A stretch of 39,942 nt of DNA from Thermodesulfovibrionia bacterium (GTDB lineage: Bacteria > Nitrospirota > Thermodesulfovibrionia > UBA6902), in contig CALZGI010000194.1 of NCBI GenBank assembly GCA_945786855.1, positions 1 through 39,942 of the forward strand, in the 5' to 3' direction. The notes beneath the pieces are model-generated. The model was not told the origin of the DNA, made no database searches, and saw only the letters and a list, made by a program, of their open reading frames with translations. Every line of letters begins with the position of its first letter. Position 1 is the stretch's first letter. A program made the position numbers and the translations under genes. This document shows positions 8,401 through 17,610 of this stretch, piece by piece.

Positions 8401-9480
8401 ATGCCCAAATACAGGATAGGATGCAGCGGATTTTTGTATGACTCATGGAGAGGGCCCTTTTATCCTGAGGATCTTCCTCACAAGAAATGGTTGTCCTTCT
8501 ACATGAAAAAGCTCGACACTGTCGAGATCAATGTGACGTTCTATCGGCTGCTAAAAAAAGAGGCGTTTGAAAGATGGTATAAAGAGACCCCTCCCGGTTT
8601 TACCTTCTGCTTAAAGGGCAGCCGGTTTATTTCCCACGTTAAGAAACTCAAGGATGTTGAGCTTCCCCTATCGACATTTTTCAATGCGACAGCGCCGCTC
8701 CTCGAAAAGCTGGAAGTTATTCTCTGGCAGCTGCCGCCGAATTTAAGACTCAACATGAAGAACCTTGAGGATTTTGTGGAAAACCTCAAGCAATATCCTG
8801 TCCGGCATGTGTTTGAATTCAGACACAAAAGCTGGTTTGTGAAAAAGGTGTTCAATCTTTTATCATCTGCCAATATTGGTGTTTGCATGGCAGATTGGCC
8901 TGATTTTATTGATGATTTGCCTGTTACCGCGGACTTTGTCTATCTCCGGAGGCACGGAGAAGGCGGAAGTTATGCAACGAACTATACACCTGAACAGTTA
9001 AAGAAAGACGCCAAAAGAATAAAAGAATACATGAAGATGGGCAAGGACGTATATTTTTACTTCAACAATGATGCTTTTGCATATGCACCGAAAAATGCAC
9101 GTGAGTTGTGTGCTATTCTTGACAATATCATCCCGAAATCGTTACGGGAAAAAGTTGAAGTGGCAGAGCCGAAAGCAGCGAAAAGCAAAGCAGCGAAAAA
9201 GGCTGCCGAGAAAACTACTGCCAAGAAAAAAGTTGTTGCTAAGAAGACAGCAGCAAAGAAGAAAGTCACTGCGAAGAAAACTGCCGTCAAGAAAAAGGTT
9301 GCTGCCAAGAAAAAAGTTGTTGCTAAGAAAAAAGTTGTTGCTAAGAAGACAGCAGCAAAGAAGAAAATCACTGCGAAGAAAACTGTTGTCAAGAAAAAGG
9401 TTGCCGCTAAGAAAACAGCAGCAAAGAAGAAAGTCACCGCAAAGAAATCCTCTGCAAAGAAGTCCATAAAAAAAAGATAG
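8401..9480 (+). CDS. DUF72 (YecE-like) protein with Lys/Ala-rich histone-H1-like tail
   Basis: Residues 1 to about 250 match the DUF72/YecE TIM-barrel-like family: YRIGCSGFLYDSWRGPFYP at the start, FTFCLKGSRFISH, ILWQLPPN, and VYLRRHGEGGSYATNY. The biochemical role of DUF72 is not established. The remaining 100 or so residues are almost only Lys, Ala, Val and Thr in repeats of the type AKKKV and AKKTA, like the C-terminal domain of histone H1 or bacterial H1-like proteins. Such a tail would bind nucleic acid. The start is ATG 8401; a GTG at 8383 is possible but adds six residues absent from the family. An endonuclease III gene follows 67 bases downstream, consistent with a DNA-related role. 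Confidence 0.85.
   Translation: MPKYRIGCSGFLYDSWRGPFYPEDLPHKKWLSFYMKKLDTVEINVTFYRLLKKEAFERWYKETPPGFTFCLKGSRFISHVKKLKDVELPLSTFFNATAPLLEKLEVILWQLPPNLRLNMKNLEDFVENLKQYPVRHVFEFRHKSWFVKKVFNLLSSANIGVCMADWPDFIDDLPVTADFVYLRRHGEGGSYATNYTPEQLKKDAKRIKEYMKMGKDVYFYFNNDAFAYAPKNARELCAILDNIIPKSLREKVEVAEPKAAKSKAAKKAAEKTTAKKKVVAKKTAAKKKVTAKKTAVKKKVAAKKKVVAKKKVVAKKTAAKKKITAKKTVVKKKVAAKKTAAKKKVTAKKSSAKKSIKKR
9171..9477 (+). repeat. Tandem coding repeats for Lys/Ala-rich tail
   Basis: DNA-level repetition underlies the basic tail. A segment starting GTTGTTGCTAAGAAGACAGC recurs 102 bases later, and a related one (GTTGCCGCTAAGAAAACAGC) occurs 66 bases after that. All are in frame, so unit number could change by slippage or recombination without frameshift. 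Confidence 0.75.
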
Positions 9481-9547
9481 TAAAATAAGCGGTTCGCTCT
9501 CATTTACTATCTGACATGCATGAGCATGATATCCTGATTCCTGTACC

Positions 9548-10213
9548 ATGACATCTGCAGAAATACATAAGATACTGTCAATCTTAAAGAAACAGGTTCG
9601 TGGGCTGGATGTTCCATGGCTTGAGAACATGGTGAATCAGAACCATCAGAACAGAGACCCTTTCAAGGTCCTTATTTCCTGTATCTTAAGTCTCAGAACC
9701 AAGGATAAAACCACAGGCGAAGCGTCAGAAAGATTGTTTCACATGGCGCCCGATGTGATATCAATGTCAAAGCTTCCGGTGAAGAAAATTGAAAAGGCAA
9801 TATATCCTGTGGGATTTTACCGGGTCAAGGCCGAACGGATACATGCTCTGTCCAGGGAAATTATAGACAGATACGACTCAAAGGTCCCTGATGAAATAGA
9901 TGATCTTCTCAAACTCAAAGGAGTTGGCCGGAAGACGGCGAACCTTGTGGTGACGCTGGGCTACGAAAAACCGGGGATATGTGTTGATATTCATGTCCAC
10001 AGGATTACAAACCGGTGGGGCTATGTGAAGACAGGCTCGCCGGATCAGACTGAACTGGCGTTAAGAAAAAAACTTCCTTCCCGTTACTGGCTTGAGATAA
10101 ACGGCCTTCTGGTTGCATTCGGCCAGAATATTTGTAAACCCGTTTCGCCTTTTTGCAGTAAGTGCAGCATAGAACATTTTTGCAGTAAGAAAGGTGTACA
10201 GAAGTACAGGTAG
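9548..10213 (+). CDS. nth: Endonuclease III
   Basis: This 221-residue DNA glycosylase/AP lyase removes oxidised pyrimidines. The helix-hairpin-helix motif LLKLKGVGRKTANLVV contains the catalytic lysine. The catalytic aspartate is in ICVDIHVHRITNRWGY. The 4Fe-4S ligands follow the family spacing C-x6-C-x2-C-x5-C (CKPVSPFCSKCSIEHFC) at residues about 197-213. The protein is full length and all key residues are present. The start ATG at 9548 has no strong ribosome-binding site. It lies downstream of the DUF72/H1-tail gene on the same strand. Confidence 0.96.
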   Translation: MTSAEIHKILSILKKQVRGLDVPWLENMVNQNHQNRDPFKVLISCILSLRTKDKTTGEASERLFHMAPDVISMSKLPVKKIEKAIYPVGFYRVKAERIHALSREIIDRYDSKVPDEIDDLLKLKGVGRKTANLVVTLGYEKPGICVDIHVHRITNRWGYVKTGSPDQTELALRKKLPSRYWLEINGLLVAFGQNICKPVSPFCSKCSIEHFCSKKGVQKYR

Positions 10214-10406
10214 TTCTTATTCTGCCGAAAAGGGCAAAACGGGGAAATGAAAATTGCTTTACTGTATGTCCAGAACATGTGTGGTCAGTGCTGTTTGCTG
10301 CAGGGAGATCCTTGAGCCTCTTTTTTCACGGAAGAGGTGCGACGAAGCGTCTATAGTTGAATTCTCCCGAGCTTTTTGGTAAGTTAGCCTATCAGGAGGT
10401 GTATAT

Positions 10407-11249
10407 TTGAGAAAGAACGTTTCAGATGGTTCATGTGGTAATAATCAGAATGGAAAGGAAAGCTGTTTTCGTAATCCTTTACGTGGAGTTCCGTTGAAGT
10501 CAGTCTCCCTCGTTTTCAGTTTGATCGGTGCTCTGCTTTTTTTTTCCTGTGTTTCTGCTCCGGATCCGGAAACCAAAAACCAGGCGGAAGCCTACAACAA
10601 GATAGGCTATTCATATTTAGACAGCGGTCGTCTCAATGAAGCACATTTAGAGTTTCAGAAGGCACTGAAATTAAACCCGACAAACAAGGAAACCCTCAAT
10701 TATCTCGGGTACATACAATACAGGTTTGAAAACTATGAGGAAGCCATTTCCTATTATAAGAGGGCAATATCCATTGATCCCAAATACTCCGACGCATTAA
10801 ACAGTACGGGAGTAGCCTATGCAGCTCTGGAGAACTGGGATGAGGCAATTAAATATTTTCAAGCCGCACTGGATAATCCCATGTACGGCACGCCTGCGAG
10901 GGCCTTTTCTAATATGGGGTTTGCCTATTATAAAAAAGGTGATTACGATAGTGCTGAATCTTCTCTGAAGGAAGCTCTTCTGAGGAATCCCATACACCCC
11001 CGCGCAATGTACATCCTGGGAATGGCGTATGGTAAGAGAGGTGACACAGAAGCGGCAATAGAAGAATATAAGAAAGCAATAGGCATCCAACCTGATTACG
11101 TAGAGGCCCATTGGGAACTGGGAAAAGCCTACCTCAATGCGGACAGGAAAGCAAAGGCGATGAAACACTTCAGTCTCGTTATCGAAAAGGACGATAATTT
11201 AGAGCGAAGAAGAGAAGCCTTGGGCTATATGGAACAACTGAAGTATTAA
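10407..11249 (+). CDS. TPR-repeat lipoprotein, PilW/PilF type
   Basis: The start is a TTG at 10407, chosen because CAGGAGGTG lies just upstream at good spacing. An internal TTG at about 10494 (LKSVSLVFS) is an alternative that would give a shorter lipoprotein signal. A hydrophobic segment ends in a lipobox LLFFSC, predicting outer-membrane anchoring. About six TPR units follow (for example AYNKIGYSYLDSGRLNEAHL, NYEEAISYYKRAISIDPKYS). A RodZ-type gene comes next, as in the pilW-rodZ order of many proteobacteria, which supports a type IV pilus biogenesis/stability role. A generic TPR lipoprotein remains possible. Confidence 0.8.
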   Translation: MRKNVSDGSCGNNQNGKESCFRNPLRGVPLKSVSLVFSLIGALLFFSCVSAPDPETKNQAEAYNKIGYSYLDSGRLNEAHLEFQKALKLNPTNKETLNYLGYIQYRFENYEEAISYYKRAISIDPKYSDALNSTGVAYAALENWDEAIKYFQAALDNPMYGTPARAFSNMGFAYYKKGDYDSAESSLKEALLRNPIHPRAMYILGMAYGKRGDTEAAIEEYKKAIGIQPDYVEAHWELGKAYLNADRKAKAMKHFSLVIEKDDNLERRREALGYMEQLKY

Positions 11250-11330
11250 CTCTAAATCATAAATTCGCTGGACGGTGCTTCAGGAAAGCTGACCCGAAGG
11301 GAGCATTGGACAGGCCCCTTGGTATTTATT

Positions 11331-12173
11331 ATGGATACGCTTGGTACCCTGCTAAAAGCTGAAAGAGAAAGCCAGAAAAAGTCTCTCGAAGACGTCTCAA
11401 AAAAACTGAAAATAAAATCAGAATATTTAGAGGCAATTGAGGGGGACAACTATTCACTGCTTCCCCCGGAAGTATATGCGAAGGCATATCTTCGTGCTTA
11501 TGCAGAATCACTGGGGCTTGAATCGGACGGCATATTAAGCCTCTACAGGCAAGGCATGGAAGGGAGCGGTGATGTTCCCGCCGATCCGACAGGACAGGAG
11601 ATAGATGCAGCCCCCTTAAAAAAAATAGGTGTGTCGGTGTTCTCCTGGAAATCTCTGCTGTTGATTGCCGTTTCCACACTGCTTTTTTTGTTGGTGTTCC
11701 TGAATCAGGGGCCTGATAAAAGGGACGCACCTGTAACAGTTCCTGCCACGGCAGACGTGAAAGAAATTGCCAAAGAAACTCCTAAAGGAACTGCCGTGGG
11801 GACTTTCAAGGAAACTGCCCTCGAAACTTTCAACAAAACTGCCCAGAAAACTCCTGAAGAAACTCCCCTGGCAACTGTCAAGGAAACCGCCATGGATACT
11901 AATCCGGGAGAACTGAACCTCACTGTGCAGGCCAGGGACCTTACGTGGGTAGCAGTGAGTATAGATGGGGGGAAACCGAAGGAGTGGCAGTTGAGGGAAG
12001 GCGCATCAATCTCGTTTACTGCTGCTGACAAGTTTGCCCTCAAGATCGGGAATGCAGGAGGGACCAGAATAGTACTCAATGACAGGGATATAGGAGATCT
12101 TGGCCCGCAGGGGAAAGTGGTCGATATTGTTTTGACTCAAAAGATGGTAGAAGGTCAGGGGAAACATGAATGA
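11331..12173 (+). CDS. rodZ: RodZ-like cytoskeletal/helix-turn-helix membrane protein
   Basis: From ATG 11331 the protein is 280 residues. The N-terminal XRE-type helix-turn-helix (LGTLLKAERESQKKSLEDVS...YLEAIE) is followed by YAKAYLRAYAESLGL. A single membrane segment WKSLLLIAVSTLLFLLVF lies near residues 108-125. Next comes a Thr-rich linker of eight-residue units (KET/NKT/EET endings), then a C-terminal periplasmic beta domain of the DUF4115 kind (LTVQARDLTWVAVSIDGG). In model bacteria RodZ binds MreB and shapes the cell. The gene overlaps cdd by four bases. Confidence 0.85.
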   Translation: MDTLGTLLKAERESQKKSLEDVSKKLKIKSEYLEAIEGDNYSLLPPEVYAKAYLRAYAESLGLESDGILSLYRQGMEGSGDVPADPTGQEIDAAPLKKIGVSVFSWKSLLLIAVSTLLFLLVFLNQGPDKRDAPVTVPATADVKEIAKETPKGTAVGTFKETALETFNKTAQKTPEETPLATVKETAMDTNPGELNLTVQARDLTWVAVSIDGGKPKEWQLREGASISFTAADKFALKIGNAGGTRIVLNDRDIGDLGPQGKVVDIVLTQKMVEGQGKHE

Positions 12174-12556
12174 AAGAAGACATGATAAAAAAGATCGTTC
12201 ATGAAGCAGAAAAGTCTGTACGCAGAGCAATTGCCCCCTATTCGGAATTTCAGGCAGGAGCAGCTCTCGTTACAGAAAAGGGGAAAATATATACGGGATG
12301 CACCATAGAAAATTCATCGCTGATGTTAAGTGTCTGTGCTGAAAATGTGGCATTGACAAAGGCATTGTCGGAGGGAGAAAAAAAATTTCAGGCCATGGCT
12401 ATTGCATGCGGGACAAAAGAGTATTGTTTCCCCTGCGGTTCATGCCGGCAATTGTTATGGGAGTTTGCCGGAAACATTGATTTGATTTTGTGCGGCAGGA
12501 AAGGCATAAAGAAATATGCCCTGAGTGAACTGCTTCCTCACGCGTTCAGTAAATAA
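12170..12556 (+). CDS. cdd: Cytidine deaminase
   Basis: This 128-residue homotetrameric-type cytidine deaminase salvages cytidine to uridine. The zinc site is complete: CAEN (Cys-Ala-Glu, with the catalytic glutamate) near residue 53 and PCGSCRQLLWEF near 87. APYSEFQAGAAL and GCTIENSSLMLS are also family signatures. The start overlaps the rodZ stop in ATGA, so the two are translationally coupled. Confidence 0.93.
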   Translation: MKEDMIKKIVHEAEKSVRRAIAPYSEFQAGAALVTEKGKIYTGCTIENSSLMLSVCAENVALTKALSEGEKKFQAMAIACGTKEYCFPCGSCRQLLWEFAGNIDLILCGRKGIKKYALSELLPHAFSK

Positions 12557-12689
12557 AAACATTGCCATGACAGAGTGCCTTTGTGATTCAGGAAGGCCAT
12601 GAAGAGATGCTGAAAAAAAGCAATAAAAAACATGGGCCATTAGCAAGGATTTTGCTTAAGAAATATTTTACAGGAATTGAATAAAGGTG

Positions 12690-12719
12690 TTGACAAAGGC
12701 GCATTCCTGCTGGTATCTT
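12690..12719 (+). promoter_or_regulatory. Sigma-70-type promoter of the HU gene
   Basis: TTGACA at 12690-12695 and TATCTT at 12714-12719 are separated by 18 bases, placing a transcription start near 12726, about 50 bases upstream of the HU start codon. The -35 box is a perfect consensus match. Confidence 0.6.
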
Positions 12720-12777
12720 TCATCATTGATGTTTTAAAACATAATTAATATTAATTGAATCAGAAAGGAGAAATTGT

Positions 12778-13050
12778 ATGACCAAAGCAGAATTAATTGA
12801 TGCAGTTGCAGACGGAGCAGACATTTCAAAAGCTGCCGCAGCAAAAGCGATTGATACTTTTACCGGTACAATTGCAAAGACACTGAAGAAGGGGAAGAAG
12901 GTTACCCTCGTCGGTTTCGGTACTTTTTCTGTGACAAAAAGAAAAGCAAGGAAAGGCCGCAACCCCAGAACTGGTGAAACCATCAAGATAGCCGCTGCCA
13001 AGACTCCGAAATTTTCTGCCGGAAAAGCCCTCAAACTAGCAATTAAGTAA
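12778..13050 (+). CDS. HU-family DNA-binding protein
   Basis: This 90-residue nucleoid protein has the usual HU length. The DNA-binding arm region GFGTFSVTKRKARKGRNPRT is well conserved, and the N-terminus MTKAELIDAVADGADISKAAA fits HU. AGAAAGGAG is a strong ribosome-binding site at proper distance. It is flanked by its own promoter and by a terminator-like hairpin, so it is likely a single-gene transcription unit. Confidence 0.95.
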   Translation: MTKAELIDAVADGADISKAAAAKAIDTFTGTIAKTLKKGKKVTLVGFGTFSVTKRKARKGRNPRTGETIKIAAAKTPKFSAGKALKLAIK

Positions 13051-13061
13051 TATCATTCTAT

Positions 13062-13098
13062 CTCAGGGGAGTCCCGGTTCTTGTCGGGACTCCCTGAG
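13062..13098 (+). terminator. Terminator-like hairpin after HU gene
   Basis: CTCAGGGGAGTCCCG and CGGGACTCCCTGAG pair into a stem of 14 base pairs with one bulged G and a short loop. It lies 12 bases after the HU stop. The T-tract behind it is weak. Confidence 0.65.
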
Positions 13099-13442
13099 GT
13101 AATTTGATGTTTAGCCAATCCTCATAAATAAATTCAATGAACTGTCGTAGATTGATACGTTCTCCTGTACTGCCTGTGAATATATTCAGCCTGCATTGTT
13201 CATGAATGTTTTCAGCAAAGCAGGCATATCTTAAAAAAAGTATTGAATGCGGAGAGATGTATATTTCATACACTGTCTTTCTCCCGCGTCACCACTCAGC
13301 CGTGTGTCTGAAGGCTATTCTGCAGGAGCCGATCACAATTCGTTATTTCGACATACCCGCTTCACTGCATGAAATATATGGAGTAGTGGTTGAATTCCGG
13401 GAATCCGCTGTGAGAGCCGTGAGGGGCCGGTAATTGTTTAGC
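13099..13442. other. Intergenic region, no supported gene
   Basis: This 344-base stretch separates the convergent HU and YmdB-type genes. A 75-codon open frame at 13206-13433 has no ribosome-binding site and no recognisable composition. I see no RNA gene or repeat here. Confidence 0.5.
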
Positions 13443-14225
13443 TCAGTCAAATGTAAATTGCAGGCGTTGTATTGAATTGGACAGGCCTGTCTTTTCGTTT
13501 ATGTCGAGGACAACGCAGGAGAGCAATGATGTCCCTTTTGCTGTCTCGAAACGGGTAGGTATGTGGGTAAGGAACTTATTGATAATCTGTTCTTTCTTTA
13601 CGCCGATAACCGAGTCTGTCGGTCCTGTCATCCCTGCGTCTGTTATGAACGCTGTTCCCTTTGGCAGGATTTTTTCGTCTGCCGTCTGAACGTGAGTGTG
13701 TGAACCTACTACAGCGCTTACTTTTCCATCAAGGAACCAGCCGAAGGCCGACTTCTCCGATGTTGCTTCAGCATGAAAATCCACGACAATAACAGGTGTC
13801 TGGTCCCTGAGCAGGGAGATCTCTTTATTTACGGTCTGAAAAGGACAGTCAAGAGGCTGCATAAATACCCTGCCCGAAAGATTCAGTACCGCAATCTTAT
13901 CCCCGGCAGCTGTTTTCATAATAATATTCCCGGCGCCGGGAACGTCCCCCGGATAATTGGCAGGCCTCAATAATCTGTTTTCCTTCGAAATGTATGATAC
14001 AGCTTCTTTTTTGTCCCAGATATGATTGCCCGATGTCAGGACATGAATGCCCTGTGAAAAAAGCTCTTCACCAATTGCCTGTGTTATTCCGAAGCCCGCT
14101 GCAGCATTTTCAGCATTCGCGATTACAAAATCTATTTTCAGTTTGTTGACAATGCCGGGGAGTCCTTCCTTCACGGCCTTTCTTCCCGGTTTGCCTACGA
14201 TGTCTCCTATAAACAGTACTTTCAT
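13443..14225 (-). CDS. ymdB: TIGR00282-type metallophosphoesterase (YmdB-like)
   Basis: This 260-residue calcineurin-like phosphoesterase has metal ligands in FIGDIVGKPGR (D8), ANAENAAAGFG (N/E), TSGNHIWD (N-H) and VDFHAEATSEK, and VGSHTHVQTAD. It matches YmdB of Bacillus subtilis, which hydrolyses 2',3'-cyclic AMP and modulates RNase Y. The gene directly follows rny on the same strand, the same neighbour relation as in Firmicutes, which supports the assignment. Confidence 0.9.
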   Translation of the reverse strand: MKVLFIGDIVGKPGRKAVKEGLPGIVNKLKIDFVIANAENAAAGFGITQAIGEELFSQGIHVLTSGNHIWDKKEAVSYISKENRLLRPANYPGDVPGAGNIIMKTAAGDKIAVLNLSGRVFMQPLDCPFQTVNKEISLLRDQTPVIVVDFHAEATSEKSAFGWFLDGKVSAVVGSHTHVQTADEKILPKGTAFITDAGMTGPTDSVIGVKKEQIINKFLTHIPTRFETAKGTSLLSCVVLDINEKTGLSNSIQRLQFTFD

Positions 14226-14238
14226 AATTAGTAATGCA

Positions 14239-14275
14239 GGTTGCCTGATTCACGAGTATTTGGGAACAGGCAACC
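14239..14275 (-). other. Stem-loop in the rny-ymdB spacer
   Basis: GGTTGCCTG at 14239-14247 and CAGGCAACC at 14267-14275 form a perfect nine-base-pair stem with a 19-base loop. It lies in the 64-base gap between rny and the phosphoesterase gene and has no T-tract. It could be an RNA processing or partial attenuation site. Confidence 0.5.
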
Positions 14276-14289
14276 CGCACCTCGACTAT

Positions 14290-15855
14290 CTATTTTGCGT
14301 ACTCTACATACCTGGACTCTCGTATTACCGTAACCTTTATCTGTCCAGGGTACGTAAGTTCTCCTTCAATTTTCTTTGCGAGATCTCTGGAAATCTGGGC
14401 GCAAATTTCATCACTCACCTCTTCAGGTTTAACAATGATTCTTATTTCCCGTCCAGCCTGTATGGCATATGATTTATTGACACCATCAACAGAAGTGGCA
14501 ATTTCTTCCAGTTTCTCAACACGTTTTACATAGTCTGTAAGGGTTTCTTTTCTCGCACCGGGCCTTGCGGCAGAAAGGGCATCGGCAGCAGCCACAAGAG
14601 AGGCTTCCACCGTTGCCGGGTCACCCTCTCCATGATGAACCTGGACAGCATTAACGACCTTGAATTTTTCTCCGTATTTTTTGGCAAAGTCTGCACCAAT
14701 TGACTGGTGTGAGCCTTCAACCTCGTGGTCAATTGCTTTCCCGATGTCATGAAGAATGCCGGCTCTTTTTGCAAGTTTCGGATCTACTCTCAGCTCTCCT
14801 GCCATGATGCTTGCAAGATAGGCAACCTCTTTTGAATGTTCAAGGACATTCTGCCCGTATGATGTCCGGTACTTCAGTCTCCCCAGGAGTCTTACCAGTT
14901 CGGGGTGGATGCCATGGAGTCCAAGGTCAAATACTGCCTTTTCCCCTTCTTCTTTAATTGTGTTATCGATCTCTTTCTTCACCTTTTCCGCGATCTCTTC
15001 GATTCTGGTGGGATGGATTCTCCCGTCACTGATCAGTCTTTCCAGTGATATTCTCCCTATCTCTCTTCTGACGGGGTCGAAACAGGAAAGCAACACTGTC
15101 TCCGGCGTATCATCGATGATAAACTCCACCCCCGTTGCTGCTTCAAGAGCACGTATATTTCTTCCTTCTCTCCCTATGATTCTTCCCTTCATTTCATCGC
15201 TGGGAAGGCTGACTGTAGATATTGTGTGGTCACTGACAAATTCGCTGGAATAACGCTGAACCGCCAGGCTTAATATCTGTTTTGATTTTCTGTCGGCAGA
15301 CTCCAGGGCCTCCTCTTCAACTCTTTTTGCCAGCTTTGCAGCCTCATACCGCGACTCCATTTCGACCCGCTTCAGAAGTTCTGCCTTCGCTTCATCGGTA
15401 CTCATCTTTGAGATGTCCTCCAGGACCTCACTCTGTTTCTTCATCAGGGCCTCAAAATCGCGCTCTTTTTCCTGCAGGGCTTTTTCGCGGTTGCTCATCT
15501 CTCTTTCTTTTTTACCGAATTGATACTCTTTCTTGTCAAGCTGGTCTGTTTTCCGGTCAAACATTTCCTCTCTTTGTCTTAGTCTTTTATCAAGCTGGTT
15601 CAGCTCTGCACGACGCTCTTTCAACTCTTTTTCACTCTCAGTCTTTAGTCGGATGCTCGCATCCCTGGCCTCCAGCTGTGCTTCTTTTCTAATTGTATTG
15701 GCTTCTTTCTCGGCATCCTGCACATGTTTCTTTGCTTCCGATTCAGCCGCTTCCACTTTCTTGCTTGTACTGGACTTATAGTATTGGTATGCCAAAAAGA
15801 AACCCACAGCCAGTCCTGCAGCCAGAAGACCTATATTTGTAACCGCTTCTTCCAT
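14290..15855 (-). CDS. rny: Ribonuclease Y
   Basis: This 521-residue membrane-anchored endoribonuclease initiates mRNA decay. An N-terminal membrane helix ([19 protein letters not shown], residues 7-25) is followed by a long charged coiled coil to about 190. Next are a KH domain ([20 protein letters not shown]) and an HD domain with [15 protein letters not shown] and the catalytic HD pair. The C-terminus contains [15 protein letters not shown], typical of the family. The start codon overlaps the rarA stop in TAATG, with GGAGGAG as ribosome-binding site, so it is translationally coupled to rarA. Confidence 0.97.
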   Translation of the reverse strand: MEEAVTNIGLLAAGLAVGFFLAYQYYKSSTSKKVEAAESEAKKHVQDAEKEANTIRKEAQLEARDASIRLKTESEKELKERRAELNQLDKRLRQREEMFDRKTDQLDKKEYQFGKKEREMSNREKALQEKERDFEALMKKQSEVLEDISKMSTDEAKAELLKRVEMESRYEAAKLAKRVEEEALESADRKSKQILSLAVQRYSSEFVSDHTISTVSLPSDEMKGRIIGREGRNIRALEAATGVEFIIDDTPETVLLSCFDPVRREIGRISLERLISDGRIHPTRIEEIAEKVKKEIDNTIKEEGEKAVFDLGLHGIHPELVRLLGRLKYRTSYGQNVLEHSKEVAYLASIMAGELRVDPKLAKRAGILHDIGKAIDHEVEGSHQSIGADFAKKYGEKFKVVNAVQVHHGEGDPATVEASLVAAADALSAARPGARKETLTDYVKRVEKLEEIATSVDGVNKSYAIQAGREIRIIVKPEEVSDEICAQISRDLAKKIEGELTYPGQIKVTVIRESRYVEYAK

Positions 15856-17120
15856 TATCTGCTCCTCCTTTCACGTAGTCTTTGTCTGAATATTTTTTCG
15901 TAACCTTCCTCTGATGGGAAAAAGAAGGTCTTTTTTCCTGCACCATACTGCTGATCTACATAATGTCCCTTGAATGTATGGGGGTATTTATAACCAACGC
16001 CTGCACCCAAACGGACTGCTCCCTTGTACCCCGTACTTTTCAAATGGGCGGGTACAGGACTGATTCTCTCTTCTCTGATATTTGACAGTGCTTTTTCAAT
16101 CCCTGAGTATGAAGCATTGCTTTTCGGGGCCATTGCAATATAGAGTGCTGCCTGAGCCAGTGGAATTCGTCCTTCGGGCATGCCGATTGCTTCGACTGCC
16201 TGCAAGGCTGCCACAGCAATCTGAAGCGCACGGGGGTCTGCATTCCCCACATCTTCAGAAGCACAAATGACAATTCTTCGAGCTATATACAGCGGATCTT
16301 CCCCTGCTTCTATCATTTTTGCCAGCCAGTACAGAACAGCATCGGGGTCTCCGCCCCGCATACTCTTAATAAAAGCTGAAATAGTGTCATAATGTTCATC
16401 TTCGCTGTAATAAAGAGATTTCGTCTGAAGTACTTCTTTTGCAAGGGCAATGTCATAACATGCTCGATTCGTACTTGTTATGATATGGGTGCCCATTTCA
16501 AGAGCGTTCAGTGCCTTTCTGGCATCGCCTTCTGATGATAGAGCGATGAAGTCAAGGGCATCAGGATCTATCGAGATGTTCTTTTTCCCGAGACCATTCT
16601 CGCTGTCCTGCAGGGATCGTGTCAGCAGAGTTTTAATTTCTGATTCACTCAGGGGGAAGAACTGAAATATCATTGACCTTGATGAGAGCGCAGGTATAAT
16701 GGAGAAAAAAGGGTTCTGGGTCGATGCGCCTATCAGGGTCACTGTGCCGCTTTCAACGTCAGGCAGTAATGCATCCTGCTGCAATTTGTTGAAACGGTGG
16801 ATTTCATCAACAAAGAGAATTGCCCTGTTTACTCCCCTTGCATCCCTCAGAGCCTCTTTTATGTCACCTACCCCTGCGGTGACGGCATTTAATGAAATAA
16901 ACAGAGCACTGGTTTTTTTCGCGACTATATGTGCGAGCGCAGTTTTCCCTGTGCCGGGGGGGCCGTACAAAATGAGTGAAACGATGGAATCCCTCTCAAT
17001 AGCTTCCTTGAGTGGCTTCCCTTCTCCCAATAAATGTGACTGGCCGACAAAAGTATCTAAACTGGCGGGCTGCATCCTCCAGGCAAGAGGTGCCCTTCTG
17101 TCTGAGTTAAATAATCCCAT
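15855..17120 (-). CDS. rarA: Replication-associated recombination protein A (RarA/MgsA AAA ATPase)
   Basis: This 421-residue AAA+ ATPase is related to clamp-loader subunits and acts at stalled replication forks. It begins [20 protein letters not shown] and has Walker [12 protein letters not shown] near residue 55, Walker [12 protein letters not shown], sensor 1 [11 protein letters not shown], and the C-terminal tetramerisation part with [16 protein letters not shown]-type wording ([12 protein letters not shown]). It leads rarA-rny-ymdB on the minus strand. A 6S RNA candidate lies upstream on the same strand, an arrangement also known near rarA in Firmicutes. Confidence 0.96.
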   Translation of the reverse strand: MGLFNSDRRAPLAWRMQPASLDTFVGQSHLLGEGKPLKEAIERDSIVSLILYGPPGTGKTALAHIVAKKTSALFISLNAVTAGVGDIKEALRDARGVNRAILFVDEIHRFNKLQQDALLPDVESGTVTLIGASTQNPFFSIIPALSSRSMIFQFFPLSESEIKTLLTRSLQDSENGLGKKNISIDPDALDFIALSSEGDARKALNALEMGTHIITSTNRACYDIALAKEVLQTKSLYYSEDEHYDTISAFIKSMRGGDPDAVLYWLAKMIEAGEDPLYIARRIVICASEDVGNADPRALQIAVAALQAVEAIGMPEGRIPLAQAALYIAMAPKSNASYSGIEKALSNIREERISPVPAHLKSTGYKGAVRLGAGVGYKYPHTFKGHYVDQQYGAGKKTFFFPSEEGYEKIFRQRLRERRSR

Positions 17121-17394
17121 ATCATGACCGGGAAATCCCCGGCGCTCCCGGACGCAGTGTTCGGAGCCCTTGACAGGGGTAGAGAAAGGAATCTTATGCG
17201 GGTGGACGAAGGTCCGTACGCGATAATCTGGAATCTAAACAATCAACCTCACGTAAATCCTTTTGTAACATAAGGATTTTTAAAAAGATCGAAAAACTGT
17301 TATATTTTTTGTGAGGTACTGAAATTTGAAAGATGCTTTTATGATTATTCATTCCCAAGTATCCTTAACTGTCAAAGCTGTAAACTAAAACGAG
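17121..17394. other. Spacer between rarA and the 6S RNA candidate
   Basis: No gene is supported here. The part nearest rarA (17125-17230) is GC-richer. Around 17256-17282, AAATCCTT and AAGGATTT form an eight-base-pair hairpin followed by T's on the plus strand. Confidence 0.4.
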
Positions 17395-17604
17395 TCCCGC
17401 AACTGCGAAATCAGGAAACCCACCTTGCCGTGTAGAACAAAACTTGAATCCCTGTCATACAGGTGGGTGCCTTAAATGCAAGATCAGGCTTCATCCCCGA
17501 ATTAACAGGGCGCACAACACTTGCCATTCGCTGACTCCCTGATTCTCGAATGTCGGAATAAGTTTCGATTCCTATCACAAACAAGGCAGGTAAACCTCCC
17601 TTTT
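17395..17604 (-). ncRNA. ssrS: Probable 6S RNA (RNA polymerase regulator)
   Basis: The minus strand carries a structured, gene-free segment behind a strong promoter. A long-range closing stem is formed by CGAGAATCAGGGA (17536-17548) and TTTCCTGATTTCG (17406-17418). The 3' arm holds a hairpin CCCACCT/AGGTGGG with CACGGCAAGGTGGG, and open internal-loop sequence lies between the arms. This overall shape, a long rod with a central bubble and about 165-210 bases, is that of 6S RNA, which mimics an open promoter and sequesters the sigma-70 holoenzyme. The position upstream of rarA is a known 6S neighbourhood. The ends are estimates: 5' from the promoter, 3' from the stem. Without a covariance search the family name remains tentative. 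Confidence 0.55.
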
Positions 17605-17610
17605 CTCTAT

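Noticed and set aside
9057-9503. Long antisense frames over the Lys/Ala-rich tail
   Set aside because: They are mirror products of the repetitive coding sequence, giving only Phe/Leu-rich or Arg/Lys-rich nonsense.
10320-10400. Possible cyclic-di-GMP riboswitch before the TPR lipoprotein
   Set aside because: The conserved GEMM core and its stem pattern could not be found.
13206-13433. 75-codon frame after the HU gene
   Set aside because: No ribosome-binding site and no protein-like pattern.
17057-17242. 61-codon frame overlapping the rarA start
   Set aside because: No conserved content or ribosome-binding site; the rarA ATG at 17120 fits the family.
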